A stretch of DNA of 33,191 nt from Clostridiales bacterium (GTDB lineage Bacteria > Bacillota > Clostridia > Christensenellales > Aristaeellaceae): the NCBI GenBank assembly GCA_004554085.1, contig SFNY01000034.1, positions 1 through 33,191 on the forward strand. The letters run 5' to 3'. Within the stretch, counting starts at the first letter, position 1. The number at the start of each line of letters is the position of its first letter. Shown here piece by piece: positions 6,711-14,288 of the stretch. Below the pieces are notes generated by a model that saw only the letters and a program-made list of their open reading frames with translations, was not told where the DNA came from and searched no databases. A program made the translations under genes and the position numbers.

Positions 6711-7869
6711 CCTCTGCACAGAGCTGATTCAGCGCGTCGATGGCCTCCTGCGTGTGCTTTTCCATCTCCCTGCGATCTGCTTCGGCCTTGGCAAGCTGCG
6801 TATCCGATGCGCGCGCCGCCAGCACGTCCGCCTCGGTGATGGTCATCAGCGCATCCTTGTCCAGTTCCGCCAGCGTCGCAAGGCGGTTTGCCTGCTCCAC
6901 CAGCAGCTTTTCGAAGATGTTGCGGATGCCGCGGGCGTTGCCGAAGGCGATGGAGCTGGTGTTGGAGTCCTCGATGTAGCTGCGAACCGCCGCGCGGGCG
7001 GTATCCTCCAGCACATACTGGCCCTTCTTCAGCTGCAAATCCAGGATCGCCAGCATTTCATCCACGCTGTAATCGTCGAAGTGGAGATAGCGGTTGAAGC
7101 GGGATTCCAGGCCCGGGTTGGAGTGGACGAATTCATCCATCAGGCCGTCGTAGCCTGCGACGATGACGACGAGATCCTCGCGGTGGTCCTCCATGGCCTT
7201 CAGCAGCGTGTTGATGGCCTCCAGACCGAAGTCGTTTTCGGATTTGGAGTTCAGACTGTAAGCCTCGTCGATGAACAGCACGCCGCCGAGGGCGCTCTCG
7301 ATCACCTTCATCGTCTTGGTGGCCGTCTGGCCCACGTAGCCTGCGACCAGGCCGGAGCGGTCAACCTCCACCAACTGGCCCTTGGACAGGATGCCCAAGG
7401 AGCGGTAGATGCGAGCCATCATGCGCGCGATGGTGGTCTTGCCGGTGCCGGGATTGCCGGAAAAGACCATGTGCAGCGACATATCCACGGATTTCAGGCC
7501 GTGCTCCTTGCGCAGCTTATGCACCGTGACCATGTTGATCAGGTTGTTGACCTCGCGCTTGACGCCATCCAGGCCGATCAGCGCGTTCAGCTCCGCCTTC
7601 AGGTCCTCGATGTTCTCCACGGGCAGCGGCTCCTGCTCCGCATTCTCCTGGGTGGGAGCCTTTTCCGCGCTCTGCTTCGGCGCATCCGCCTTTTCCGGCG
7701 CCTTCTTCGGCGGATTGACCTTGCCCTGCGCCTCCTTCGCGCCGGAGCCTGAAGCGGGCTGCGCCGGAGCGCCCCAGAAATCGTCCGCCACGCGGCGCAT
7801 GTTGTTCTGTATCAGCGTTTCAATGACATCCAGCTGCGTGCGGATGATCTCATCGCGCTTGTCCTCCAA
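6679..7869 (-). CDS. CbxX/CfxQ (SpoVK)-type AAA ATPase
   Basis: 396 residues. Residues 35-85 are a Pro/Ala/Lys-rich flexible linker. Residues about 95-370 are an AAA core with Walker A GNPGTGKT (138-145), Walker B VLFIDEAY, sensor region DLVVIVAGY and arginine finger NPGLESRF. The CbxX/CfxQ family includes Rubisco activases and sporulation protein SpoVK; no Rubisco is present, so a sporulation or remodelling role is more likely, without proof. The start is probably TTG 7869, which has AAGGAG nine nt upstream; the longer TTG at 7878 touches that site. The 3' end overlaps the convergent flavoprotein gene by 32 bp. Confidence 0.85.
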   Translation of the reverse strand: MEDKRDEIIRTQLDVIETLIQNNMRRVADDFWGAPAQPASGSGAKEAQGKVNPPKKAPEKADAPKQSAEKAPTQENAEQEPLPVENIEDLKAELNALIGLDGVKREVNNLINMVTVHKLRKEHGLKSVDMSLHMVFSGNPGTGKTTIARMMARIYRSLGILSKGQLVEVDRSGLVAGYVGQTATKTMKVIESALGGVLFIDEAYSLNSKSENDFGLEAINTLLKAMEDHREDLVVIVAGYDGLMDEFVHSNPGLESRFNRYLHFDDYSVDEMLAILDLQLKKGQYVLEDTARAAVRSYIEDSNTSSIAFGNARGIRNIFEKLLVEQANRLATLAELDKDALMTITEADVLAARASDTQLAKAEADRREMEKHTQEAIDALNQLCAEVKSENIPKSE

Positions 7870-7896
7870 TGTGATCAACTCCTTTTGCTATCTCCC

Positions 7897-7925
7897 ATTA
7901 TAGCACGGGATTTCCTGCTTGTACA
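7897..7925 (-). promoter_or_regulatory. Probable promoter of the AAA ATPase gene
   Basis: TATAAT (7902-7897) with TGTACA (7925-7920), a four-of-six match to the -35 consensus, at 17 nt spacing. Confidence 0.6.
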
Positions 7926-7953
7926 GAAGAAAAGCGGATTCATACCAGCACAA

Positions 7954-7982
7954 GAGCCGGACAGTACTTGACTGTCCGGCTC
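7954..7982 (-). terminator. Hairpin after glgA, probable terminator
   Basis: A perfect 12-bp stem (GAGCCGGACAGT with its complement) with a 5-nt loop lies 24 bp beyond the glgA stop codon. On the minus strand it is followed by TTGTGCTGGT, a poor U-tract, so termination may be partial. Confidence 0.6.
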
Positions 7983-8006
7983 GAATTGTATGAAGCTTTG
8001 CTTGAT

Positions 8007-9449
8007 TTACGACTCGCCCAAAGCCTTCTTGTAGAGCTCCATGTAGGTCTGCGCGGAGCGATCCCAGCCGTACTGGCCCTGCATCGCGCGGGTCGCCAGG
8101 CGGTTGAAGGTGATGCGGTTCTCCCTGTACATGCGGACGGCCTGCTCGATGACATAGAGCATGTCGTGCGCGTTATAGTTCAGGAAGGTGAAGCCGTTGC
8201 CGTCGCCGGTGTACTTGTTGTAGGCAAGGACGGTGTCGCGCAGTCCGCCCGTCTCGCGCGCGATGGGCAGGGTGCCGTAGCGCAGCGCGATGAGCTGGGA
8301 CAGGCCGCAGGGCTCAAACATGGAGGGCATCAGGAACAGGTCGCAGGCGCCGTAGATCTTGTGCGCCAGGGCGTTGTTCATCTGGAAGCAGGCGGCAAAC
8401 TGGCCGGAATACTTCCACTGGGCCCAGCTGAACAGATCCACATACTTGCTCTCACCCATACCCAGCACCACAACCTGTGCGCCGGTGTTCATGATGGGCT
8501 CGAACACGCATTCCACCAGGTCCAGACCCTTCTGGCCGGAGAGGCGGCTGACCATGCCAATCATCGGGATGTCCGGGTCAACGGTCAGGCCAAGCTCCTT
8601 CTGCAGCAGCAGCTTGTTCTTGACCTTCTCGTCGAAGGTCTCGGCGGTGTAGTGCTGCTCGATCATCGGGTCGGTCGCCGGATCGTATTCCACGGTGTCG
8701 ATGCCGTTCAGGATGCCACAGAGGTGATCCAGGCGGGAGCGGAGCAGTCCGTCCAGGCGCTCACCGTAGTAGGCGGTCTGAATCTCCTGGGCGTAGGTGG
8801 GGCTGACGGTGTTGATCTCATCCGCATAGACCAGGCCACCCTTCATGTAGGAGCACATGCCGTAGAATTCCAGGCTGTCGCTGGTGTAGGCCAGGCTGCC
8901 CAGGCTCAGCATCTCCTCGACGAAGTCGATGGGGAAGATGCCCTGGAACTTCAGGTTGTGGATGGTGTAGACGGTCTTGATGTTCTTGTACATGCCCAGG
9001 CTGTTGTACTGAATCTTGAGCATGACGGGAATCAGGCCGGTCTGCCAGTCGTTGCAGTGGAGCACGTCCGGGATGAAGTCGATCTTCGGCAGCGCCTCCA
9101 GCACCGCGCGGCAGAAGTATGCGTATCTCTCACCCTCATCGGTACCGGAGCCGTAGACATAGTCGCGGCCAAAGTACTGCTCGTTGTCGATAAAGTAGAA
9201 GGTGATGCCGCAGTATTCCAACTGATAGACGCCCACGTACTGCTTGCGCCAGCCGAGTTCGACGTAGAAGTTCAAAAGCTCCGTCGCCTGCGCGCGCCAC
9301 TTGGCATCCATGGTCTTGTACAGCGGAAGGATGACGCGCACATCAGCGCCGGTCTTGATTAGCTCCTTGGGGAGCGCGCCGACGACGTCCGCAAGACCGC
9401 CCGTCTTGATGAAGGGCACGCATTCGGATGCTGCAAAGAGAATTTTCAT
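8007..9449 (-). CDS. glgA: Glycogen synthase (ADP-glucose)
   Basis: 480 residues, the usual length for GlgA (family GT5). The N-terminus has the ADP-glucose-binding KTGGLADVVG motif (K15). The C-terminal domain has SMFEPCGLSQLIALRYG, the conserved GT5 acceptor/donor loop with the E-x7-type acidic motif. It transfers glucose from ADP-glucose to the growing alpha-1,4-glucan. It is the last gene of glgC-glgD-glgA, 24 bp after glgD, with GGAGG before its ATG. Branching enzyme and phosphorylase are not in the window. Confidence 0.97.
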   Translation of the reverse strand: MKILFAASECVPFIKTGGLADVVGALPKELIKTGADVRVILPLYKTMDAKWRAQATELLNFYVELGWRKQYVGVYQLEYCGITFYFIDNEQYFGRDYVYGSGTDEGERYAYFCRAVLEALPKIDFIPDVLHCNDWQTGLIPVMLKIQYNSLGMYKNIKTVYTIHNLKFQGIFPIDFVEEMLSLGSLAYTSDSLEFYGMCSYMKGGLVYADEINTVSPTYAQEIQTAYYGERLDGLLRSRLDHLCGILNGIDTVEYDPATDPMIEQHYTAETFDEKVKNKLLLQKELGLTVDPDIPMIGMVSRLSGQKGLDLVECVFEPIMNTGAQVVVLGMGESKYVDLFSWAQWKYSGQFAACFQMNNALAHKIYGACDLFLMPSMFEPCGLSQLIALRYGTLPIARETGGLRDTVLAYNKYTGDGNGFTFLNYNAHDMLYVIEQAVRMYRENRITFNRLATRAMQGQYGWDRSAQTYMELYKKALGES

Positions 9450-9473
9450 GGTCAGAACCTCCTGACGGGTCGT

Positions 9474-10610
9474 TTAGAGGGTCACATTCTTGCCGATGAC
9501 GATGGGGTACTGGCGCTGGCCGATCAGGCGGCCATGGGCGCGCACGGTGACGGCCTTGTCGAGAATGACGTCCTCCATCTCGACGTCCTCCTCAATGTAG
9601 CTGTCCTGCATGATGATGCAGTCCTTCAGCTTCGCGCCGCGACCCACATGCACGCCGCGGAAGAGCACGCAGTTCTCCACGCTGCCTTCGATCACGCAGC
9701 CGTCGGCCACCAGGGAGTTCTTGACCTCCGCGCCGCTGCGATAGAGTGCCGGAGCGTCGTCGCGGGTCTTGGTGTACACCGGATGGGTGCCGAAGAGCTC
9801 CTTGCGCACGTCGTGGCGCAGCAGATCCATGTTGAACTTGAAGAAGCCCTTGATGGTCTCGATGCGGCGATAGTAGCCCTCGAACTCGTAGCCCATGATC
9901 TTCAGCGCGCCGGAGTTGATGTAGGGACGCAGAACCTCGCCCTCGAGATCCTTCGCGCCGCGGGCGATCGCCTGGTCGACCAGGTGGATCAGCAGGGTGC
10001 GCTTGATGATGAAGCAGTCCATGTTGAGGTTCGGGTAGTTGGCTGCATTCGGATTGACCTCGATGTCCTCGATGGTCTTGTCCTCGCCGACCTTGAGATA
10101 GCAGTGGTTGCCGTCGGAGGAGCGGGAGAACTCCAGATGCTCCGGACGAACCTTGATGTACATCATGGTGATGTCCGCCTTGGACTTCACGTGCTGCTCG
10201 ATCATCGGCTCGAAGGAGGTATTGCAGACGTAGTTGCTGTTGGTGACGATGACGTACTGCTGGCGGGAGCGGCGCAGGTAATCAAAGTTCGCGCGCAGCG
10301 CCTCGATGATGCCGGTGTACTCGCCGGCGTTTTCGCGGGTGAGGAACGGCGGCTGGATGAACAGGCCGTTGTTGCGGGTGTGCAGGTCCCACTCCTTGCC
10401 GGAGCCCAGGTGATCCATCAGGGAATGATAATTCTTCTGCACGATGACGCCCACGTTGCGAACGCCGGAGTTGACCAGGTTGGACAGCGTGAAGTCGATG
10501 ATGCGGTAGCGTCCGGCGACCGGAAGTGCGGCGACCGCGCGATTGGTGGTGAGCTCACGAAGGTTCAGATTGTCTTTGGAGGTGTAGACAATGCCCATTA
10601 CATCGTTCAT
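9474..10610 (-). CDS. glgD: GlgD, non-catalytic/regulatory subunit of ADP-glucose pyrophosphorylase
   Basis: 378 residues. It aligns with GlgC along its length (RYRIIDFTLSNLVNSG; C-terminal left-handed beta-helix with hexapeptide-like repeats), but the N-terminal GGxGxRL nucleotide loop is replaced by a DNLNLRELTTNRAVA segment. That is the hallmark of GlgD in Firmicutes, which pairs with GlgC and raises or tunes its activity. Its ATG follows the glgC stop TAA directly and its ribosome site lies inside the glgC 3' end, so translation is coupled. Confidence 0.95.
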   Translation of the reverse strand: MNDVMGIVYTSKDNLNLRELTTNRAVAALPVAGRYRIIDFTLSNLVNSGVRNVGVIVQKNYHSLMDHLGSGKEWDLHTRNNGLFIQPPFLTRENAGEYTGIIEALRANFDYLRRSRQQYVIVTNSNYVCNTSFEPMIEQHVKSKADITMMYIKVRPEHLEFSRSSDGNHCYLKVGEDKTIEDIEVNPNAANYPNLNMDCFIIKRTLLIHLVDQAIARGAKDLEGEVLRPYINSGALKIMGYEFEGYYRRIETIKGFFKFNMDLLRHDVRKELFGTHPVYTKTRDDAPALYRSGAEVKNSLVADGCVIEGSVENCVLFRGVHVGRGAKLKDCIIMQDSYIEEDVEMEDVILDKAVTVRAHGRLIGQRQYPIVIGKNVTL

Positions 10611-11807
10611 TTATTCGGCCTCCCTTCCGGAAATTACGCTGTTGTCGATCTGTTCGCCTGCGCGCACCGCGTAGTTCTCGGGCAGAACGGTGTCCTGACC
10701 CACGAGCGCGATGTCCCCTTCGGGTTCGCCGACGATGCAGCCCTTGCGGATGACGCAGTTTTCGGATACGATGGCGCGGCGAACCACAGCGCCCGCCTCG
10801 ATGCGGGTGCCGGGCATGATGACGCTGTCCTCAACGGTCGCGCCCTCGGCAACCTCAACGCCGGCAAACAGCACGCTGCCCTCGACGGTGCCGAACACCT
10901 CGCAGCCCTCGGCGATCATGCTGCGCTCCACGCGGGCGCTTTCGCCGATGTAGTGGGGCGGCATGACGGGCGTGCGGGCGTAGATGCTCCAGCGGTCGTC
11001 GGTGAGATCGAACTCCGGCGGCACCTTCAGCAGATCCATGTTTGCCTCCCAGAGGCTGGCGATGGTTCCGACGTCCTTCCAGTAGTCGGTGAAGCGGTAG
11101 GCCAGCATCACGCGGCCGTCGCCCAACATCTTCGGGATGATGTTCTTGCCGAAGTCATTCTTGGAGTTGGGGTCGTTCTCATCGTCGATGAGGTACTGGC
11201 GCAGCATCTTCCAGGTGAAGATGTACACGCCCATGGAGGCCAGGTTGCTCTTGGGTACCTTCGGCTTCTCCTCAAACTCGATGATGTGATCCTGCTCGTC
11301 GATGTTCATGATGCCGAAGGACGAGGCGACCTCCATCGGCACGGGGCGCACAGCGATGGTCACGTCCGCGCCGCCGCTGATGTGGGCCTCGAGCATCTTG
11401 TTGTAGTCCATCTTGTAGATATGGTCACCGGAGAGGATGAGCACGTACTCCGGGTCATACTGCTCGATGAAGCTGATGTTCTGATAGATTGCGTTTGCCG
11501 TGCCGCGATACCACTCGCCGCTCTTGGCCTTCATGTAAGGCGGCAGAACAAACACGCCGCCGCTGGAGAGATCCAGATCCCACGGTGCGCCGTTGCCGAT
11601 GTAGCGGTTCAGCTCAAGGGGCTGATACTGCGTCAGAACGCCGACGGTGTCGATGTGCGAATTTGCGCAGTTGGAGAGGGGAAAGTCGATGATGCGGAAC
11701 TTTCCACCAAAGGGAACGGCGGGTTTGGCCATGACCTTGGTCAACAGGCCGAGACGGCTGCCCTGGCCTCCGGCCAGCAGCATGGCGATGCATTTCTTTT
11801 TGATCAC
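10611..11807 (-). CDS. glgC: Glucose-1-phosphate adenylyltransferase (ADP-glucose pyrophosphorylase), catalytic subunit
   Basis: 398 residues. Motifs: MLLAGGQGSRLGLLTKVMAK (pyrophosphorylase loop), FGGKFRIIDFPLSNC, GTANAIYQN, EYVLILSGDHIYKMDY (metal-binding Asp) and a C-terminal beta-helix. It makes ADP-glucose and PPi from ATP and glucose-1-phosphate, the first committed step of glycogen synthesis. The start is GTG 11807, the only start codon that keeps the conserved N-terminus, with AGGGA a few nt upstream. First gene of the glgCDA operon. Confidence 0.96.
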   Translation of the reverse strand: MIKKKCIAMLLAGGQGSRLGLLTKVMAKPAVPFGGKFRIIDFPLSNCANSHIDTVGVLTQYQPLELNRYIGNGAPWDLDLSSGGVFVLPPYMKAKSGEWYRGTANAIYQNISFIEQYDPEYVLILSGDHIYKMDYNKMLEAHISGGADVTIAVRPVPMEVASSFGIMNIDEQDHIIEFEEKPKVPKSNLASMGVYIFTWKMLRQYLIDDENDPNSKNDFGKNIIPKMLGDGRVMLAYRFTDYWKDVGTIASLWEANMDLLKVPPEFDLTDDRWSIYARTPVMPPHYIGESARVERSMIAEGCEVFGTVEGSVLFAGVEVAEGATVEDSVIMPGTRIEAGAVVRRAIVSENCVIRKGCIVGEPEGDIALVGQDTVLPENYAVRAGEQIDNSVISGREAE

Positions 11808-11867
11808 ACTATCCCTGCTTTCAGTTCGTATTTAAGGATTTCCCTCGGAAAGCATACGCTTGCCTAT

Positions 11868-11896
11868 ATTATACAATAAGTTTAAAGAAATTACCA
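11868..11896 (-). promoter_or_regulatory. Probable promoter of glgCDA
   Basis: A perfect TATAAT (11873-11868). The -35 position (TGGTAA, 11896-11891, 17-nt spacing) is weak, which may mean an activator is used. No other -10 is seen in the 105-bp gap after the acetate-kinase-like gene. Confidence 0.55.
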
Positions 11897-11912
11897 GATG
11901 TAAACATAAAAT

Positions 11913-13094
11913 TCAGCAATTATTTTCCTTGCAAATTCGATATGTTTCGCGTACTACCATAAATTCTTCGTTTGCCGGAATAACATAGGCTGCCACTTTT
12001 GACGAATCCTGCGTTACACACCGTTCGCCGGAGCCGTGCTCGTTGGACTCCTCGTCAATCTCCACGCCCAGGTGGGCCATGCCCTCCAGCACCATGCGCC
12101 GCAGCCGCACGCAGTTTTCGCCGATGCCGCCGGTAAAGGCCACCGCGTCCAGACCGCCGATCTCCATGGAGTAGGCGCCGATGTAGCGCAAGATGTGGGT
12201 CGCAAGCACCTTCAGCGCAAGCTCCGCGCGCTCGCTGCCGCTTTCGATGGCCGCCTCGATGTCGCGCATGTCGCCGCTGGTGCCGGAAATGCCCTTCAGG
12301 CCGCCGTTCTTGCCCAGACCCTCGTAGATCTCGTCGATGCTCAGGCCCTGCGCGAGCAGGAAGGGCACGATGTACACGTCCACGTCGCCGGTGCGGCTTG
12401 CGTGGGGAATGCCCATCTGAAGGGAGAAGCCGAAGCTGTTGTCCATGCTCCTGCCGTCCAGAATGGCACAGAGCGACGCGCTGCCGCCCAGATGGCAGGA
12501 GACGATGCGCTTATGCCGCTTGCCCAGGCGCTCCGCGATGTAGCCGTGGGACGCGCCGTGGTAGCCCATGCGCAGGATGCCGTACTTCTCCGTCCACTCG
12601 TAGGGGATGGGGAACACGCGGCGCTCCATGGGGATGGTCTGATGGAAGGCCGTCTCAAACACGCCTACCTGCCTGACCTCCGGCAGCAGGCGCTGAAACA
12701 CCGAAATCGCCTCCAGATACGGCCCGTTGTGTGCAGGTGCGACGGTGTAGAAGGCGCGCATACCCTCCAGCACCTCCTCCGTCAGGAAGTGCACGCCATA
12801 GTGATCCTTGGAGAGCACGGTCTTGTAGCCCACGGCCGAGATCTCCTCCAGGCTGGCAAGCACGCCCATCTCGCCGCCCGTCAGAGCGTCCAGAAACAGC
12901 TGGATTCCGGCGGTGTAGTCCGGCACAGAAAAGTTTTCCCTGTGAATCCTGCCGGCGGGAGATGCGTAGGAGAAGATCGCGTTCTCCGAGCCCACGCGCT
13001 CCACGCGCCCCTCCGCCAGAACCGCGTATTCCGGCATCTCCCAGAGCTTGAACTTCAGGGATGTGCTGCCGGCGTTGCAAATCAGTATCTTCAT
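11913..13094 (-). CDS. Divergent acetate/propionate kinase homologue
   Basis: 393 residues, typical length for the family. It keeps N7 (ICNAGS), AHNGPYLEAI, FETAFHQT, GYHGASHGYI (H179/H183), SRTGDVD (R234, D237), FTGGIGEN and the late glutamates in ANEEF. Several positions that are nearly invariant in true acetate kinases differ: the GHRVVHGG stretch reads GYKTVLSKD, so catalytic R91 is K91; FDTAFH is FETAFH (D to E147); CHLGNGAS is CHLGGSAS. An acyl-phosphate kinase is likely, but its substrate may not be acetate. It lies divergently next to a glycyl radical activase and enzyme, which could supply an acyl product. GGGAGG precedes its ATG. Confidence 0.8.
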   Translation of the reverse strand: MKILICNAGSTSLKFKLWEMPEYAVLAEGRVERVGSENAIFSYASPAGRIHRENFSVPDYTAGIQLFLDALTGGEMGVLASLEEISAVGYKTVLSKDHYGVHFLTEEVLEGMRAFYTVAPAHNGPYLEAISVFQRLLPEVRQVGVFETAFHQTIPMERRVFPIPYEWTEKYGILRMGYHGASHGYIAERLGKRHKRIVSCHLGGSASLCAILDGRSMDNSFGFSLQMGIPHASRTGDVDVYIVPFLLAQGLSIDEIYEGLGKNGGLKGISGTSGDMRDIEAAIESGSERAELALKVLATHILRYIGAYSMEIGGLDAVAFTGGIGENCVRLRRMVLEGMAHLGVEIDEESNEHGSGERCVTQDSSKVAAYVIPANEEFMVVRETYRICKENNC

Positions 13095-13148
13095 GGAACC
13101 TCCCGAAAAGATTTTTGTTGCATGTATGTATCCGCATTTAACATCTCA

Positions 13149-13177
13149 ATCTTATCGGTTGCGCCCCGATTTGTCAA
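13149..13177 (-). promoter_or_regulatory. Sigma-A promoter of the acetate-kinase-like gene
   Basis: TTGACA (13177-13172), a 17-nt spacer and TAAGAT (13154-13149), giving a leader of about 50 nt. Confidence 0.82.
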
Positions 13178-13285
13178 TATCCATTTTGGATTTGACACAG
13201 TTTTGATGTCTGAAACATATATAATAAGAAGGGATGCTCCAGTGGAATTTGGAAAACGTTTTTTTCATAGATCGGCCCGGAATGA

Positions 13286-13314
13286 TTGACAGAAGGAAGG
13301 GCCTGTGCTATGAT
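13286..13314 (+). promoter_or_regulatory. Sigma-A promoter of the glycyl radical activase, placed at its start codon
   Basis: TTGACA (13286-13291), a 17-nt spacer and TATGAT (13309-13314). Initiation about 7 nt after the -10 falls at 13320-13322, on the ATG at 13321, implying a leaderless message. A second TTGACA at 13192 has no well-spaced -10 (a TATAAT occurs 22 nt away at 13220). Confidence 0.68.
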
Positions 13315-13320
13315 ACAGAT

Positions 13321-14187
13321 ATGGATACGAATTTGGAACAGGTCGCTGGCCTGGTATTTGATATTGAAGAGTTTGCGGTGTTCGACGGCCCGGGAATCCG
13401 CTGTGCGGTGTTCGTGAAGGGCTGTCCGCTGCACTGCATGTGGTGTCACAACCCGGAGGGCCTTGCGCCCCATCCCCAGCGGGTGGTGACGCTGTCGCTG
13501 TGTGAGCACTGCGGCGCGTGCAGGGAGGTCTGCCCGTCCAAGGAGCGCTGCATCGGCTGCGGGCGCTGCGTCTCCGTGTGCCCGAAGGGAGCGATCCGCA
13601 TCGCGGGCACGCGCATGACTGCGGGTGAGGTCGCCGCGAAGATTCGCAGGCAGGCGAAGGTGCTGAACATGAACGGCGGCGGCGTGACCTTCTCCGGCGG
13701 CGAGGTGCTGATGCAGGCGGACTTCGTGGTGGCCGTGCGCAAGCTGGTGCCCGAGGTGCACGCCCTGATCGAGACCAGCGGCTTTGCCCAACCCGAGGTG
13801 TTTGCAAAGCTCGCTGGGGCCATGGACATGGTCATCATGGATGTGAAGATCGTCGATCCTGTGCTGCACAAGCGCTACATCGGCGTGGACAACGCGCTGA
13901 TTTTGCAAAATCTGGAGCACCTCAAGGGCATGAACAAGCTGTTCCGCATCCGCGTGCCGCTGATTCCCACGGTCAACGACACGATGGAAAACATGGAGGC
14001 CACCGCGCGGCTGCTCGAGGGTGCAACTATGCTGGAGAAGGTGGAGCTGCTGCGCTACAACAAGGCGGCGGGCGCGAAGTACGGCGGCGTCGGCCTGACC
14101 TATGCGCCGGACTTCCCGGAGCAGCAGGAGCCGAATATCTTCCGCGAACCGTTTGAGCGCCGGGGAATCCGGGTAGATATATTGTAG
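13321..14187 (+). CDS. Glycyl radical enzyme activating protein (radical SAM)
   Basis: 288 residues. Family N-terminus (GLVFDIEEFAVFDGPGIR) is followed by the radical-SAM cluster motif CPLHCMWC (C35, C39, C42). A ferredoxin-like insert with eight cysteines (C61, C64, C67, C71, C77, C80, C83, C87) should hold two more 4Fe-4S clusters. That insert is typical of activases for dehydratase/lyase-type glycyl radical enzymes and is missing from classical pyruvate formate-lyase activase. GGGVTFSGGE is the SAM-binding motif. The enzyme abstracts hydrogen from glycine of its partner, encoded 101 bp downstream. ATG 13321 was chosen; the nearest purine-rich site is about 20 nt away, and in-frame ATG 13282 has no ribosome site. 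Its promoter suggests a leaderless start. Confidence 0.9.
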   Translation: MDTNLEQVAGLVFDIEEFAVFDGPGIRCAVFVKGCPLHCMWCHNPEGLAPHPQRVVTLSLCEHCGACREVCPSKERCIGCGRCVSVCPKGAIRIAGTRMTAGEVAAKIRRQAKVLNMNGGGVTFSGGEVLMQADFVVAVRKLVPEVHALIETSGFAQPEVFAKLAGAMDMVIMDVKIVDPVLHKRYIGVDNALILQNLEHLKGMNKLFRIRVPLIPTVNDTMENMEATARLLEGATMLEKVELLRYNKAAGAKYGGVGLTYAPDFPEQQEPNIFREPFERRGIRVDIL

Positions 14188-14288
14188 AAAATGCGTCCGA
14201 TTCTGAAGGACGGTATTTTGTAACCGTCATGGAAAACGTTATCCAAGCTGACTTTAAGCAAAATCACAATGACATAGGGGGAATTCGT

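Noticed and set aside
9534..11879. 781-codon plus-strand open frame across glgD and glgC
   Set aside because: Mirror frame of two clear genes; no ribosome site and no recognisable motif.
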